From contig NZ_CP046523.1 of the NCBI RefSeq assembly GCF_021497885.1, positions 291,501-355,500 on the forward strand: 64,000 bases of DNA. Reading direction: 5' to 3'. The notes below the pieces were generated by a model. That model ran no database searches. It saw nothing but the letters and a program-made list of their open reading frames with translations, and was not told the DNA's origin. This document shows positions 16,901 to 24,873 of this stretch, one piece after another (the first letter of the stretch is position 1; each line of letters begins with the position of its first letter). This stretch comes from Streptococcus oralis. Lineage in GTDB: Bacteria > Bacillota > Bacilli > Lactobacillales > Streptococcaceae. The position numbers were made by a program, and so were the translations under genes.

Positions 16901-19297
16901 AAGGCCAAGGCAGTTCGCATGATTGCGACAGTAGATCGCGAGAATACTTGGTTTGCAGTTCAGGAAATTGCAGTCAACCGTCCAGTTGAAAAAGCTCGTA
17001 GCCAACAAGCAACGACAGTTAGTCTAAGCTCAAACTTAGTTTACAAACTAAATACCTCAGCTCGTCAAATCACTGATGGCAAGGACAATACAGAAGCCAT
17101 GATGGCAAACGCTGACGGTAGCAATACGACACCAGTAGATGCCTGGGCACAACTTGACCTCGGTGAAGTCAAGTCAGTCACTAAAGTACGACTTCGCCAA
17201 GGAACGGGTGATAAGCTTGCCACAGGTGTACTTGAGTACTCTACAGATGGAACTGCATGGCAAGAGTTGGATCGCCTATCAGGAGAACAAACCAAGGAAG
17301 TGACCAAAGCGATCAATGCTCGTTACATCCGAGTACGCAATACCAAGGCCCTCGATCTCTGGTGGCGTATTCAGGACTTCTCTGTTGAGACACGCTCTGG
17401 AAACAGTGAGTTAACAGACACCAACGTCGACGCCTTGAAGGAAACACCAGTAGTGGATAGCTTGGGCAGTTACGAGCTTCAAATTCCAGCTGGAACCAAA
17501 CTCCCTGCTCATAGCTATCTAGGTATGAAGCTTGACCGTATCCATCAGATCAAGAGCATCCAGCTCAAAGGCCAAGCCAACCCTGCTCTTAGCCTAGAGT
17601 ATTCTGCAAATGCGCAAGAGTGGACGTCAGCTAGCCAGTTGAAAGACAGATCTGTCGCAACCCACTTGGTACGTTATGTTCGTCTGGTCAACAAAACGGA
17701 TCAGGAACAAGCTGTGACAGCCACTTCTCTCCTTGTGACAACCAAAGAAGTGCAACCAACCAAACTAGAATCTACAACTATGGGCATTCATCCAACATAC
17801 GGAAGCAATGATGTTCGTAAACTGAACAACCTAGATCAACTGTTTGACGGTGTTTACAACAACTTCGTTGAGTTTTCAGACTATGCCCATAAAGATGGCC
17901 ACGTAACCTTGAAACTTGGTAGCGAACGTACCATCAAGAAAATCAGAGCCTACATCCAAGACGGAACTCAAAACTACCTTCGTGATGGCAAGATCCAAGT
18001 CAGCCAAGATGGTAAAACTTGGACAGATGTCGTGACAGTAGGAGATGGTGTGGCCAATAGCCAACACGATGATTCTCTGACAGATGGTTGGACACATGAT
18101 TCTAAGATGCCAGGAAATCGCTACATCGAAGGAGAATTGACGACACCAGTCAAAGCGAACTATCTCCGTGTTCTCTATACGGCAGACTATGATGCCCGGT
18201 TTGTAGGCTTTACAGAATTGGTCATCAATGACGGTGAATTTGTCAAACCAATCAATGATCCAACGGTAGAAGGAAACGGTGGAGAAAGCCAAGGTAATCT
18301 TTACAATAATCTTGTAGACGGCAAAGTCTTGACCAGCTATAAGTCTGAAAAAGACAAGGGCGAGTTAGTTTATCACTTATCTGAACCAACCAATGCCAAC
18401 CACCTTCGTCTCGTTTCCAGTCTTCCTGAAGGAGCGAAAGCACGTGTTCTTGCTAGAACACTCAAGGATGGTCAAGACAGTTGGACAGACCTCGGTGCCA
18501 TTACATCTAGTCTCCAAACCTTTGCTATCCGAAATGGTGGCTCTCTTCTAGATGTCAAATTAGTCTGGGAAGGTGGCAAGGCTGAGTTTTATGAATTGGC
18601 AAGCTTCCATCAAGCATTAACAGAAGAATCGGTTCAATCAAGCAAGGGTGAAGAAGAACCACCAGTTTTGAGCAAACCGGACTTTACAGGTGGTGTGAAT
18701 GCGGCTGAGGCAGCAGTGCATGAAGTACCAGAGTACACAGGCCCACTTAGTACAGCAGGAGATCAGCCAGCACCGATAGTTGAGAAACTAGAGTTTACAG
18801 GTGGTGTGAACGCGGTAGAAGCAGCAGTACATGAAGTACCAGAGTACACAGGTCCACTTGGTACAGCAGGAGATCAACCAGCACCGACGGTCGAGAAACT
18901 GGACTTTACAGGTGGTGTGAACGCGGTAGAAGCAGCAGTACATGAAGTACCAGAGTACACAGGTCCACTTGGAACAGCCGGAGATCAGCCAGCACCGATA
19001 GTTGAGAAACTAGAGTTTACAGGTGGTGTGAACGCGGTAGAAGCAGCAGTACATGAAGTACCAGAGTACACAGGTCCACTTGGTACAGCAGGAGACCAAC
19101 CAGCACCGACAGTTGAAAAACCAGAGTACAAATTGAACTTAAGTCCACTCGCTGATACTAAGACTCCAGAAGTTAAACAGGATGATCAGAAGGAGCTTCC
19201 GGCAACAGGTGAAAGCAAATCTGACACAGCTCTCTTCCTTGCAGGCGTTAGCCTAGCTCTATCCGCTATCTTTATCGCGAAAGGGAAAAAGGAATAG
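10955..19297 (+). CDS. LPXTG surface protein with tandem GH20 and GH84 hexosaminidase domains and CBM32-like modules
   Basis: A 2780-residue wall-anchored glycosidase. ATG 10955 is chosen over 10934 because it gives MDKHFFEKRC before YSIRK, parallel to the [10 protein letters not shown] start of the preceding gene, with AGGAG just upstream. Order: YSIRK signal; Pro/Ala/Glu linker; CBM32/F5-8 module (about 147-295); GH20 domain with barrel about 512-880 and catalytic Asp700-Glu701 (HIGTDEYYG); lectin-like segment (about 920-1035); second CBM32 (about 1060-1195); GH84 N-domain from about 1250, barrel from FIEGYYGNPW (about 1400) with catalytic Asp1519-Asp1520 (GILADDAPSP); helical domain; two or three more F5/8-like modules (about 1880-2430); four 37-residue repeats; LPATG (2748-2752). 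GH20 enzymes act as beta-hexosaminidases or lacto-N-biosidases; GH84 removes beta-linked GlcNAc. It probably trims host mucin, N-glycan or hyaluronan-type chains. Exact linkages cannot be read from sequence. Confidence 0.92.
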   Translation: MDKHFFEKRCHYSIRKFAIGAASVMIGASIFGANMVQAAETAAPSETEGSITHVQALDKLPDDLAAALEKADAEAATEGNQEGSQATEEGTKPAASEEAKPETSPASPKPAETPKPVETPKADKQPAETTTPAVKPAEKTIEDREDVNHLEGATASANNHEAGTNFTADKAIDGDDNTRWATDKDVPKPTFELTLPKTTLIKHVEIDWDRRLRNGQNDPNIKSWSLYYAGQEDVGANGEKQWKLAHTKAGDPVLDEKVDLAESIKAKYLKLEVNDYQAGTMGWRNVGIQEIRAYSNVPDHSKVTDIRQVNQLDVAEDGKSLVLPSLPGQVSLIGSNKQGVIDLQNRIYQPLTDQRVKVMVQQIKDSHTFTKEFEVVIKGLHQDEGVGVKPKVAPAVQQWYGKEGQSSITSDTVLATGDSGFDQAATFYQSDLASRGLELATGDKQAQKRIEFKKVENKGYGKEGYGITIQDDVITVEAATNTGAFYATRTLLQMGEKDLQNGEIRDFPSFSHRGFMLDTGRKFIPYDTLVDIMLNMAYYKMNDLQLHLNDNYIFLKEHLAGKNLSKEEELKYVLEHAKTGFRVETDIVGKNGQKLTSDEHYTKEEMQNLIKLAKALHINLVPEIDTPGHALSFVKVRPDLMYQGSLSDYAGKHNVERVAMLDLDNKYEETLKFVKSVYDKLLDGPDAPLHGVSTVHIGTDEYYGSRESYRRYVNDLIKYIKGKGYTPRIWGSLSAKRGKTAVDWNGVEVDIWSISWQRPNEAIAQGAKIINITDVPTYSVPSGSNSQAAYGDYANYERQYNSWTPNDFRTGGGPLLAASHPSIIGGGHAVWNDNIDLHETGLTSYDIFKRFFKSMQTTAERTWGSDRAAATFAERTLPTSPYAPQSNPDKEIDQSDLFTINPETVKNYASKKVKTSEQGLAFEKDSSIEGLAGDVGPSHVLKFDVTVTGDGEQTFSTSGDNRIYLADKDGYLAYQFEQFHIQFNKKLEKNKRYQISIVTKPQSTEVYVDGEKIERITNPAHPRFAHNSLVLPLESIGGFKGILHSAELTDKPFVNPRLISNDKITATASSQQLPGNATEGAVEKAFDNDPNTFWHTKWTGDTAPYTLTMTLKEAEKVNGLTYLPRPGGGNGVVTRYEIYAQKDGQMVKVSEGSWDNNAQEKTVNFAAVHTNKIELKVLEGVGGFASAAEVHLLKPVKEEQETPAPSQPEKPTTPEKPKVEQTGDGTVELADQFTASKPASEDSIVAASKSADYLKKEYKVFPTPQKVTYGEGVTALRKQVNLVMGDQLDIYTRNRLKSVLQDNQVSYTTGKTAIAGATNIYLGVRGQGSQAEQNLSNVSAGLFDKIDAYVLSIKDNSISIVGKDTDAVFYGLTTLKHMLKESQVPVLRNVTVEDYAELKNRGFIEGYYGNPWSNADRAELMRYGGDLKLNQYFFAPKDDPYHNKKWRELYPEEKLAEIRELARVGNQSKTRYVWTIHPFMNNRIRFGNEAHYQEDLATIKAKFTQLMKVGVREFGILADDAPSPVGGYNSYNRLMQDMTKWLTEMQGTYSGLRKEMIFVPGQYWGNGREDELKSLNENLPSSTSMTLTGGKIWGEVSESFLSTLKNNLSAGGKTYRPVSLWINWPVTDNSKQHLILGGGEKFLHPNVDPSLLSGIMLNPMQQSEPSKIALFAGAQYSWKQWKSEEEAKKINDIAFNFVENGHFEDSKVSAAFRELGKHMINQNMDNRVVKLEESVDLAPKLTDFMTKLKAGQDVTAERAALRAEFAKIKEAAELYKASGDKKMVAQIHYWLDNAIDQMNALDAFLTGTEAMATNDAAKLWDSYYKGLKLYEQSQTHTFHYVDHMEKAELGVQHIRPFILSLKEVLASEVQKVLHPDQIISTFITNRTGVEGGLAEVTDGDLATHAIIKSPNSIKTGDYIGMKFNKPVAIQTLTFAMGTQANPRDTFSKAEVQYQDENDNWVTLKEPSYVGNESLLKFENLNIKAKAVRMIATVDRENTWFAVQEIAVNRPVEKARSQQATTVSLSSNLVYKLNTSARQITDGKDNTEAMMANADGSNTTPVDAWAQLDLGEVKSVTKVRLRQGTGDKLATGVLEYSTDGTAWQELDRLSGEQTKEVTKAINARYIRVRNTKALDLWWRIQDFSVETRSGNSELTDTNVDALKETPVVDSLGSYELQIPAGTKLPAHSYLGMKLDRIHQIKSIQLKGQANPALSLEYSANAQEWTSASQLKDRSVATHLVRYVRLVNKTDQEQAVTATSLLVTTKEVQPTKLESTTMGIHPTYGSNDVRKLNNLDQLFDGVYNNFVEFSDYAHKDGHVTLKLGSERTIKKIRAYIQDGTQNYLRDGKIQVSQDGKTWTDVVTVGDGVANSQHDDSLTDGWTHDSKMPGNRYIEGELTTPVKANYLRVLYTADYDARFVGFTELVINDGEFVKPINDPTVEGNGGESQGNLYNNLVDGKVLTSYKSEKDKGELVYHLSEPTNANHLRLVSSLPEGAKARVLARTLKDGQDSWTDLGAITSSLQTFAIRNGGSLLDVKLVWEGGKAEFYELASFHQALTEESVQSSKGEEEPPVLSKPDFTGGVNAAEAAVHEVPEYTGPLSTAGDQPAPIVEKLEFTGGVNAVEAAVHEVPEYTGPLGTAGDQPAPTVEKLDFTGGVNAVEAAVHEVPEYTGPLGTAGDQPAPIVEKLEFTGGVNAVEAAVHEVPEYTGPLGTAGDQPAPTVEKPEYKLNLSPLADTKTPEVKQDDQKELPATGESKSDTALFLAGVSLALSAIFIAKGKKE
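18674..19117 (+). repeat. Four tandem 111-bp coding repeats in the GH20/GH84 gene
   Basis: Four in-frame copies of a 37-residue unit made of [20 protein letters not shown] followed by PLGTAGDQPAPTVEK. Its first half is the same module as the 17-residue repeat of the upstream GH101 protein, and that protein also ends with one copy of the second half. Copies differ by few bases. Confidence 0.93.
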
Positions 19298-19350
19298 CTT
19301 CTAATTACCTTTGTTTTTGACAAATTTTAGCATCAAGAGAAAGTGAAAAA

Positions 19351-19409
19351 GACAGCACCATAACCTCTATAATAGTTAGAGAAACTATCAAAAGAGTTAT
19401 GGTGCTGTT
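19351..19409. repeat. Nested inverted repeat (cruciform-type element)
   Basis: Outer arms ACAGCACCATAAC(C)TCT (from 19352) and AGAGTTATGGTGCTGT (from 19393) are complementary apart from one extra C. Inside them ATAGTT/AACTAT forms a second short inverted repeat. There is no T run, so it is not a typical terminator. It could be the remnant of a small mobile element. Confidence 0.5.
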
Positions 19410-19437
19410 GGGATAAACTATTGAGCTATAAAGAATA

Positions 19438-19469
19438 AAAATCCTGAGAAGTAAAATTCTCAGGATTTT
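19438..19469 (-). terminator. Terminator of the recU-pbp1a operon
   Basis: A perfect 13-bp stem (AAAATCCTGAGAA with TTCTCAGGATTTT), 6-base loop. On the minus strand it is followed by a T-rich run just after the pbp1a stop; it may also serve the converging plus-strand gene. Confidence 0.88.
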
Positions 19470-19471
19470 GC

Positions 19472-21619
19472 TTATTGTTGCGGTTGACTTGGTTGGTTTT
19501 GCTCAGCAGGTGCAGTGCCTGATTGTTGAGGAATCGTCTGCGTTTGACTTGTGCTTGGAGAAGTTGCGCTTGACTGAGAAGTCGAGCTCTCAGATGTTGA
19601 GCTAGAACTTTCAGATGTCGAACTTTGTTGTGTAGATGATGAAGGGGTCCACGTATTGCGTGCTCCATTCTTAAAGACAAATTCTCCGCTTCTGTAAAGG
19701 CCTTCAGGCATGGTCCAATCCCCTGGATGGTCATCTGTTGAGAGGTAGGTCATCATCGAACGGTAGACCTTAGCAGCAACGTAGAAGCCATCGCCAACGA
19801 TAGGAGTGAGTCGGTTAGAGTAACCGGTCCAGACAGCCATCGAGTATTTACGAGTATAGCCGACAAACATTTCGTCTGGAGCTACATAACCAGAGTTTTT
19901 GATGTATTTTTCAATCTCGTCATCTGTATAGTTTGATGTACCAGTCTTACCAGCTTGTGGTAGCCATGAAAGGTAGGCACCACGACCAGTTCCGTAGGTT
20001 AGGACTGTTTTCATCATTTCCGTCATCATGTAGGCAGTAGTTTCTTTCATTGCCCGAGTACCAGGGTCAGAGAACTCTTTTGAACTACCATCACTAAAGA
20101 TGATTTTGTTGATGTACATTGGCTTATGGTAAATACCGCCATTGGCAAAGGCAGCATAGGCTGCGGCCATTTTTTCACTGCTTGCCCCATACTTTTTGTT
20201 AGATTCGGTTGTGTTACTTGAAATCGCGTTGGCATAGTGCATATCTGGGTAGTCAATACCGAGTCCATTTAGGAAGGTCTTGGCTCTATCCAAACCGACT
20301 TTATTCAAGGTTTCTACAGCTGTAACGTTCCGTGATTGTTGAAGAGCATACTGCAACGTGATGTTTCCAAAGTAACTCTTATCCCAGTTGTAGACAGGTG
20401 TGTTGGTGCCAGGATAGTTATATGGTACGTCGTGAACAACCGAAGCGGTTGAGTCATAGATATCGTACTCCAAGGCTGGCGCGTAATCTGTGATTGGTTT
20501 CATGGTTGAACCCCAGTCGCGGTTTGTTTCGACAGCTTGGTTCATACCGAAGGAAACATTGCTAGATTGATGGCGTGCGCCTAACTGGGCAATCACCTTT
20601 CCATTTGTGACATCAACGATGGTAGAAGCTACTTGCAACTCATCATCTGGATAATTAACGTATTCGTCGGTATTGTAGATATCCCAGAGACGTTGTTGAA
20701 CGGCTGGATCAACATTGGTATAAACTTCCATTCCCGTTGTCAAAAGATTGTAGCCTGTTTCTTGTTCGACTTGGACAATCACTTCTTTGAGGTAATTGTC
20801 CATATACGGAGGATAGCTATTAGCAGATTTTAGACTTTGAAGTCCGTCTGTAATCGGAGTGTTAATGGCTTTTTCGTATTGTTCGGCTGTAATGTAGCCT
20901 TGTCCTTTCATCTCGGAGAGAACCAGATCTCGGCGTTCCTGTGCCGCTTCTGGATGAGAATAGGGGTCATATTGATTTGGAGCCTGGGGCATTCCGGCTA
21001 AGAGAGCCAATTGAGGTAGACTTAAATCTTTGAGGTCTTTACCATAGTAGTTTTGGGCTGCCGTTTGCATCCCGTAATTTCCGTTGGACATATAGACCTT
21101 GTTGATGTAGTAAGTTAGGATCTCTTGTTTAGTCGCTTTTTGTTCTAGCTGAACGGCTAGCCAAGCTTCCTGTGCCTTACGTGAAAGTGTTTGATCAGAT
21201 GTTGACGTTGAAAAATAGGTTAGTTTAATCAACTGTTGTGTCAAGGTAGAACCACCTTGAAGACCACCCCCGCCACGGAGGTTTCGTAAGGAAGCGCCTA
21301 GGATACGAATCGTATCTACTCCTCGGTGACTGAAGAAACGATGATCTTCAATAGAGACAATTGCATTGACCAGCTCCGTAGGGATTTCATTAGCCTGTGC
21401 ATTGACACGGCGCTCAGAACCCAGATCAGCGATAAGTTCATTTTTGCTGTCATAGATCTTACTAGACGTTGTAGCGACTAGTTTGCTTTCGGATAGAGCC
21501 GGAGCCTTGCTTACATAGTAGAGAAAAAGGCCTCCACCTAGCATAATAGCTGCGATAAATACAGTCAAGAGGCAGATACTGACATACTTAACTATTCGCA
21601 GGAAAGTTTGTTTGTTCAT
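19472..21619 (-). CDS. pbp1a: Class A penicillin-binding protein 1A
   Basis: A 715-residue bifunctional peptidoglycan synthase: short cytoplasmic tail, membrane anchor (about 12-36), GT51 glycosyltransferase with catalytic Glu91 (EDHRFF) and [10 protein letters not shown], then transpeptidase with S371TMK, S429RN and K558TG, then a Ser/Thr/Gln-rich extracellular tail. It polymerises and cross-links septal and peripheral wall. Numbering runs one residue ahead of the pneumococcal reference as I remember it. At resistance-linked sites it has SRNVT (Thr433, the P432T equivalent) and NSGY at 575-578 (pneumococcal TSQF), while Thr372 next to the active-site serine is unchanged. It overlaps recU by 4 bases, the conserved recU-pbp1a arrangement of Firmicutes. 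Confidence 0.96.
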   Translation of the reverse strand: MNKQTFLRIVKYVSICLLTVFIAAIMLGGGLFLYYVSKAPALSESKLVATTSSKIYDSKNELIADLGSERRVNAQANEIPTELVNAIVSIEDHRFFSHRGVDTIRILGASLRNLRGGGGLQGGSTLTQQLIKLTYFSTSTSDQTLSRKAQEAWLAVQLEQKATKQEILTYYINKVYMSNGNYGMQTAAQNYYGKDLKDLSLPQLALLAGMPQAPNQYDPYSHPEAAQERRDLVLSEMKGQGYITAEQYEKAINTPITDGLQSLKSANSYPPYMDNYLKEVIVQVEQETGYNLLTTGMEVYTNVDPAVQQRLWDIYNTDEYVNYPDDELQVASTIVDVTNGKVIAQLGARHQSSNVSFGMNQAVETNRDWGSTMKPITDYAPALEYDIYDSTASVVHDVPYNYPGTNTPVYNWDKSYFGNITLQYALQQSRNVTAVETLNKVGLDRAKTFLNGLGIDYPDMHYANAISSNTTESNKKYGASSEKMAAAYAAFANGGIYHKPMYINKIIFSDGSSKEFSDPGTRAMKETTAYMMTEMMKTVLTYGTGRGAYLSWLPQAGKTGTSNYTDDEIEKYIKNSGYVAPDEMFVGYTRKYSMAVWTGYSNRLTPIVGDGFYVAAKVYRSMMTYLSTDDHPGDWTMPEGLYRSGEFVFKNGARNTWTPSSSTQQSSTSESSSSTSESSTSQSSATSPSTSQTQTIPQQSGTAPAEQNQPSQPQQ

Positions 21620-22212
21620 CTTATTTTACCACCTAGTAAATGTTCTTTGATAACGTCGAGATAGGGAATCTGTGGAAAGGCACCAGGCTCAATCCTATAT
21701 CCATTTTCTCGAATATATCCAAGTGGCATTGACTTTTGTCCCGTATCTTGATGATAGAAACGAATCAAATCAATGGCCGGCAATAAGTAGGTTTCTTGCT
21801 GAGAAGAAAAGTGAAGGAGGACAAAGCAGATTCCTTGCTGGGCAAGAACTTGTTCCATGTGTTGGATCTGATGGAGATGGAAATTCTTCATCGGGATCGC
21901 ATGTTTTTGCCTGGTTTCCTTTGCTTCAAAGTCGATGTAGTATCCATCATAAACCCCTGAATAGTCAGTCGTTGAGGCCTGTCTAAAATAAGCTTCAACG
22001 ATCTTGGCTCGACTTCGTTGGGGATAGTCGACACGTACGATTTGGATGGGAGTCGGTTTCTTGTGAATAACTGCTAACCCATGCGACAAATAGTAGTCGT
22101 TCGTAGCGTTGATCATCTTTTCAAAAGACATTCCCCGATTTGCGAAATTTTTAGTTTGTGACGGGGGCGCTTGTCTCTTCTGTGATGAAAGTTTATGTGG
22201 ATAGTTGACCAT
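21616..22212 (-). CDS. recU: Holliday junction resolvase RecU
   Basis: A 198-residue RecU/Hjc-type nuclease that cuts four-way junctions during recombination and chromosome segregation. Family stretches are [26 protein letters not shown], the nuclease segment [21 protein letters not shown] with its Asp and Glu-x-Lys metal-binding residues, and FHLHQIQHM. It is the first gene of the minus-strand pair and its stop overlaps the pbp1a start by 4 bases, implying translational coupling. The ribosome site AAGGAG lies 5 bases before the ATG. Confidence 0.95.
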   Translation of the reverse strand: MVNYPHKLSSQKRQAPPSQTKNFANRGMSFEKMINATNDYYLSHGLAVIHKKPTPIQIVRVDYPQRSRAKIVEAYFRQASTTDYSGVYDGYYIDFEAKETRQKHAIPMKNFHLHQIQHMEQVLAQQGICFVLLHFSSQQETYLLPAIDLIRFYHQDTGQKSMPLGYIRENGYRIEPGAFPQIPYLDVIKEHLLGGKIR

Positions 22213-22244
22213 AATTCTCCTTATTGGTACAATAACATCACTCT

Positions 22245-22253
22245 ATTATATCA
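22245..22253 (-). promoter_or_regulatory. Extended -10 promoter for recU-pbp1a
   Basis: On the minus strand TGATATAAT gives a TG-A-TATAAT extended -10, about 32 bases before the recU start. No good -35 is visible, as is common with extended -10 elements. Confidence 0.55.
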
Positions 22254-22291
22254 TAAATTTACAAAGAAAGGGTTAAAAGAAAGGGTTAAAA

Positions 22292-22819
22292 ATGACAACA
22301 GCCTTGATTTTAGGTTATTCAGCCTTCGACCTTGGTCTCTTTAATGACAAGGATATTCGCGTTGATATTATCAAAACAGCCATTCGGAGAGATCTAGAAC
22401 GTCTAGCAGAAGAAGGGGTGACCTGGCTTGTCTTTACAGGGACTCTGGGATTTGAGTACTGGGTGCTTCAAGTGGCAAAAGACATGCAAGCAGACTATGG
22501 CTTTCAGCTGGCGACCATTTTTGATTTTGAAACCCATGGTAGTAACTGGAATGAAGCCAATCAAGTGAAGTTGAGCGAATTCAAGCAAGTTGATTTTGTT
22601 AAATATGCCTATCCACAATATGAGCACAAGGGGCAACTACGTGATTATCAGAAATTTCTGCTGGAAAATACGGAAGGGTGCTATCTCTTTTATGACGAAG
22701 AAAATGAAACCAAGTTACAGTATTTTTACCAGATGATGAAAAATCAAGAAGGCTATGTTACAAAAAGATTAACATTTGAGGATCTGAACGAAATAGTGGA
22801 AAATTTTTCCGAAAAGTGA
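22292..22819 (+). CDS. YpsA-family (DUF1273, SLOG fold) protein
   Basis: A 175-residue soluble protein of the DUF1273/YpsA family: start [16 protein letters not shown], central [20 protein letters not shown], late [14 protein letters not shown]. The family has a SLOG-type nucleotide-binding Rossmann fold. In Bacillus and Staphylococcus YpsA is linked to cell division and its gene neighbours gpsB, as here. The biochemical function is not established. The start codon is preceded by a tandem duplication of AAAGAAAGGGTTA (22263-22288) that supplies the only, rather poor, ribosome-binding sequence. Confidence 0.88.
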   Translation: MTTALILGYSAFDLGLFNDKDIRVDIIKTAIRRDLERLAEEGVTWLVFTGTLGFEYWVLQVAKDMQADYGFQLATIFDFETHGSNWNEANQVKLSEFKQVDFVKYAYPQYEHKGQLRDYQKFLLENTEGCYLFYDEENETKLQYFYQMMKNQEGYVTKRLTFEDLNEIVENFSEK

Positions 22820-22829
22820 GGCTTTGACC

Positions 22830-22859
22830 TTGATTTTTGTTTGTCTTTTTTTATATAAT
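22830..22859 (+). promoter_or_regulatory. Promoter of gpsB
   Basis: TTGATT (22830-22835), 18-bp spacer, TATAAT (22854-22859), 29 bases before the chosen gpsB start. Confidence 0.65.
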
Positions 22860-22888
22860 AAGAATAGCAATCAAGAATGGAGAGAGAA

Positions 22889-23218
22889 ATGGCAAGTATT
22901 ATTTTTTCAGCAAAAGATATTTTTGAACAAGAGTTTGGGCGTGAAGTTCGCGGATATAGTAAGGCAGAGGTAGACGAGTTCCTAGATGATGTGATCAAGG
23001 ATTATGAGACTTACGCAGCTTTGGTCAAATCTCTTCGTCAGGAGATTGCTGATTTGAAGGAGGAATTGTCTAACAAGCCACAGGCAAGTTCTACTCAACA
23101 AAGTTCTATCGAAGTAACAAGTTCTACTCCAATGACAAATTTTGATATTTTGAAACGATTGAATCGACTTGAAAAAGAAGTATTCGGTAAACAAATCGTA
23201 GACAATTCTGAGTTGTAA
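22889..23218 (+). CDS. gpsB: Cell division protein GpsB
   Basis: A 109-residue DivIVA-like coiled-coil protein that coordinates septal and peripheral wall synthesis by binding penicillin-binding proteins and the Ser/Thr kinase pathway. The N-terminal membrane-binding domain is [19 protein letters not shown], then a coiled coil (about 35-65), a variable Ser/Thr/Gln linker and the conserved oligomerisation tail [18 protein letters not shown]. The in-frame ATG at 22877 is rejected: ATG 22889 gives the family N-terminus and has GGAGAGA upstream. The rnpB gene follows directly. Confidence 0.95.
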   Translation: MASIIFSAKDIFEQEFGREVRGYSKAEVDEFLDDVIKDYETYAALVKSLRQEIADLKEELSNKPQASSTQQSSIEVTSSTPMTNFDILKRLNRLEKEVFGKQIVDNSEL

Positions 23219-23232
23219 TTAGGTGTCTATTA

Positions 23233-23630
23233 GATGCAATTTTTGGATAATCGCGTGAAGAGAATCCCTTTTCATGAGGAAAGTCCATGCTAGCACAGGC
23301 TGTGATGCCTGTAGTGTTTGTGCTAGGCGAAACCATAAGCCTAGGGACGAGAGATCGTTACGGCAGTCGAAATGGCTAAGTCTTCGGATAAGTCAGAGTA
23401 GGCTTGAAAGTGCCACAGTGACGGAGTCTTTCTGGAAACAGAGAGAGTGGAACGCGGTAAACCCCTCAAGCTAGCAACCCAAATTTTGGTCGGGGCATGG
23501 AGTGCACGGAAACGAACGTAGTACTCTGACTGCTATCAGCTATAGGCTGCTAGCGGTAGACAGATGATTATCGAAGGAAGTGGTCCTAGTCACTTCTGGA
23601 ACAAAACATGGCTTATAGAAAATTGCATAT
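23233..23630 (+). ncRNA. rnpB: RNase P RNA (bacterial type B)
   Basis: The catalytic RNA that matures tRNA 5' ends. The 5' end ATGCAATTTTTGGATAAT pairs with the 3' end TATAGAAAATTGCAT to form helix P1. Conserved core sequences are GAGGAAAGTCCATGC, AGGCGAAACC, the GGTAAACCCC-type loop (GCGGTAAACCCCTC) and CGGAACGAA-like CACGGAAACGAACG near the 3' side. Length about 400 nt fits the Firmicute type. It sits between gpsB and the methyltransferase as in pneumococcus. Confidence 0.95.
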
Positions 23631-23668
23631 AGGTTGGGGCTGAGAATTTTTTCTCAACCTCATTTTTT
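23631..23668 (+). terminator. Terminator of rnpB
   Basis: AGGTTGGGGC-TGAGAA-TTTT-TTCTCA-ACCT: an inner 6-bp perfect stem extended by AGGT/ACCT, followed by CATTTTTT. Confidence 0.8.
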
Positions 23669-23703
23669 AAAGTGAACAAGAGAAAGGTCTTGCAAGACTA
23701 GAA

Positions 23704-24861
23704 ATGAAAGAACAATTTAATTTAATCGCAACTGCTGCTGCGGGTCTCGAGGCTGTCGTTGGACGTGAGATGCGAGAGTTAGGCTATGATTGCCAGGTTG
23801 AAAACGGCCGTGTCCGTTTTCAAGGAGATGTGAAGGCAATCATCGAGACCAATCTTTGGCTTCGTGCAGCTGACCGTATCAAGATTGTAGTTGGAAGTTT
23901 TCCAGCTAAGACCTTTGAAGAGCTTTTTCAAGGCGTTTTTGCTCTAGGTTGGGAAAACTATCTCCCGCTTGGGGCGCGTTTCCCTATCTCAAAGGCAAAA
24001 TGTGTTAAGTCTAAACTTCATAATGAGCCCAGTGTTCAGGCCATTTCCAAGAAGGCTGTTGTCAAGAAACTACAAAAACACTATGCCCGTCCAGAAGGAA
24101 TTCCCTTGATGGAAACTGGTCCTGAGTTTAAGATTGAGGTGTCCATCCTGAAAGATGTGGCAACTGTCATGATTGACACGACAGGTTCTAGCCTTTTTAA
24201 ACGTGGATATCGTACGGAAAAGGGTGGAGCGCCTATAAAAGAAAATATGGCAGCGGCGATTTTACAACTCTCTAACTGGTATCCAGACAAGCCCTTGATT
24301 GATCCGACCTGTGGTTCAGGAACTTTCTGTATCGAGGCGGCTATGATAGCTAGAAAGATGGCTCCTGGCCTTCGCCGTTCCTTTTCTTTTGAGGAATGGA
24401 ACTGGGTCAGCGATCGGTTAATCCAAGAAGTTCGCACAGAGGCGGCTAAGAAAATTGACCGTGAACTTGAACTGGATATCATGGGCTGTGATATAGACGC
24501 TCGGATGGTTGAGATTGCTAAGGCCAATGCTCAAGCAGCAGGCGTGGCAGGTGATATCACTTTTAAACAAATGCGGGTACAGGACTTGCGCTCAGACAAG
24601 ATAAATGGCGTCATCATTTCCAATCCACCATATGGAGAGCGTTTATCTGATGATGCAGGAGTTACCAAGCTCTATGCAGAAATGGGGCAGGTCTTTGCGC
24701 CATTGAAAACCTGGAGCAAATTTATCCTGACGAGTGATGAAGCTTTTGAAAGTAAGTACGGAAGTCCAGCGGATAAAAAGCGCAAACTTTATAACGGAAC
24801 CTTAAAAGTGGATTTGTATCAATACTTTGGTCAGCGTGTGAAGCGCCAAGAGGTAAAGTAG
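23704..24861 (+). CDS. THUMP-domain 23S rRNA guanine-N2 methyltransferase (RlmL N-domain/YpsC family)
   Basis: A 385-residue SAM-dependent RNA methyltransferase. The N-terminal THUMP region (about 45-160) binds RNA. The C-terminal Rossmann methyltransferase has the SAM motif DPTCGSGTFCIEAAM (about 200) and catalytic SNPPYGERL (about 305), the NPPY signature of N-methyltransferases acting on exocyclic amines. The family corresponds to Bacillus YpsC and the N-terminal half of E. coli RlmL. The precise guanine modified is inferred from the family. It starts 35 bases after the rnpB terminator and is followed 12 bases later by mapZ, probably in one transcript. Confidence 0.9.
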   Translation: MKEQFNLIATAAAGLEAVVGREMRELGYDCQVENGRVRFQGDVKAIIETNLWLRAADRIKIVVGSFPAKTFEELFQGVFALGWENYLPLGARFPISKAKCVKSKLHNEPSVQAISKKAVVKKLQKHYARPEGIPLMETGPEFKIEVSILKDVATVMIDTTGSSLFKRGYRTEKGGAPIKENMAAAILQLSNWYPDKPLIDPTCGSGTFCIEAAMIARKMAPGLRRSFSFEEWNWVSDRLIQEVRTEAAKKIDRELELDIMGCDIDARMVEIAKANAQAAGVAGDITFKQMRVQDLRSDKINGVIISNPPYGERLSDDAGVTKLYAEMGQVFAPLKTWSKFILTSDEAFESKYGSPADKKRKLYNGTLKVDLYQYFGQRVKRQEVK

Positions 24862-24873
24862 AAAGGAAGACAG

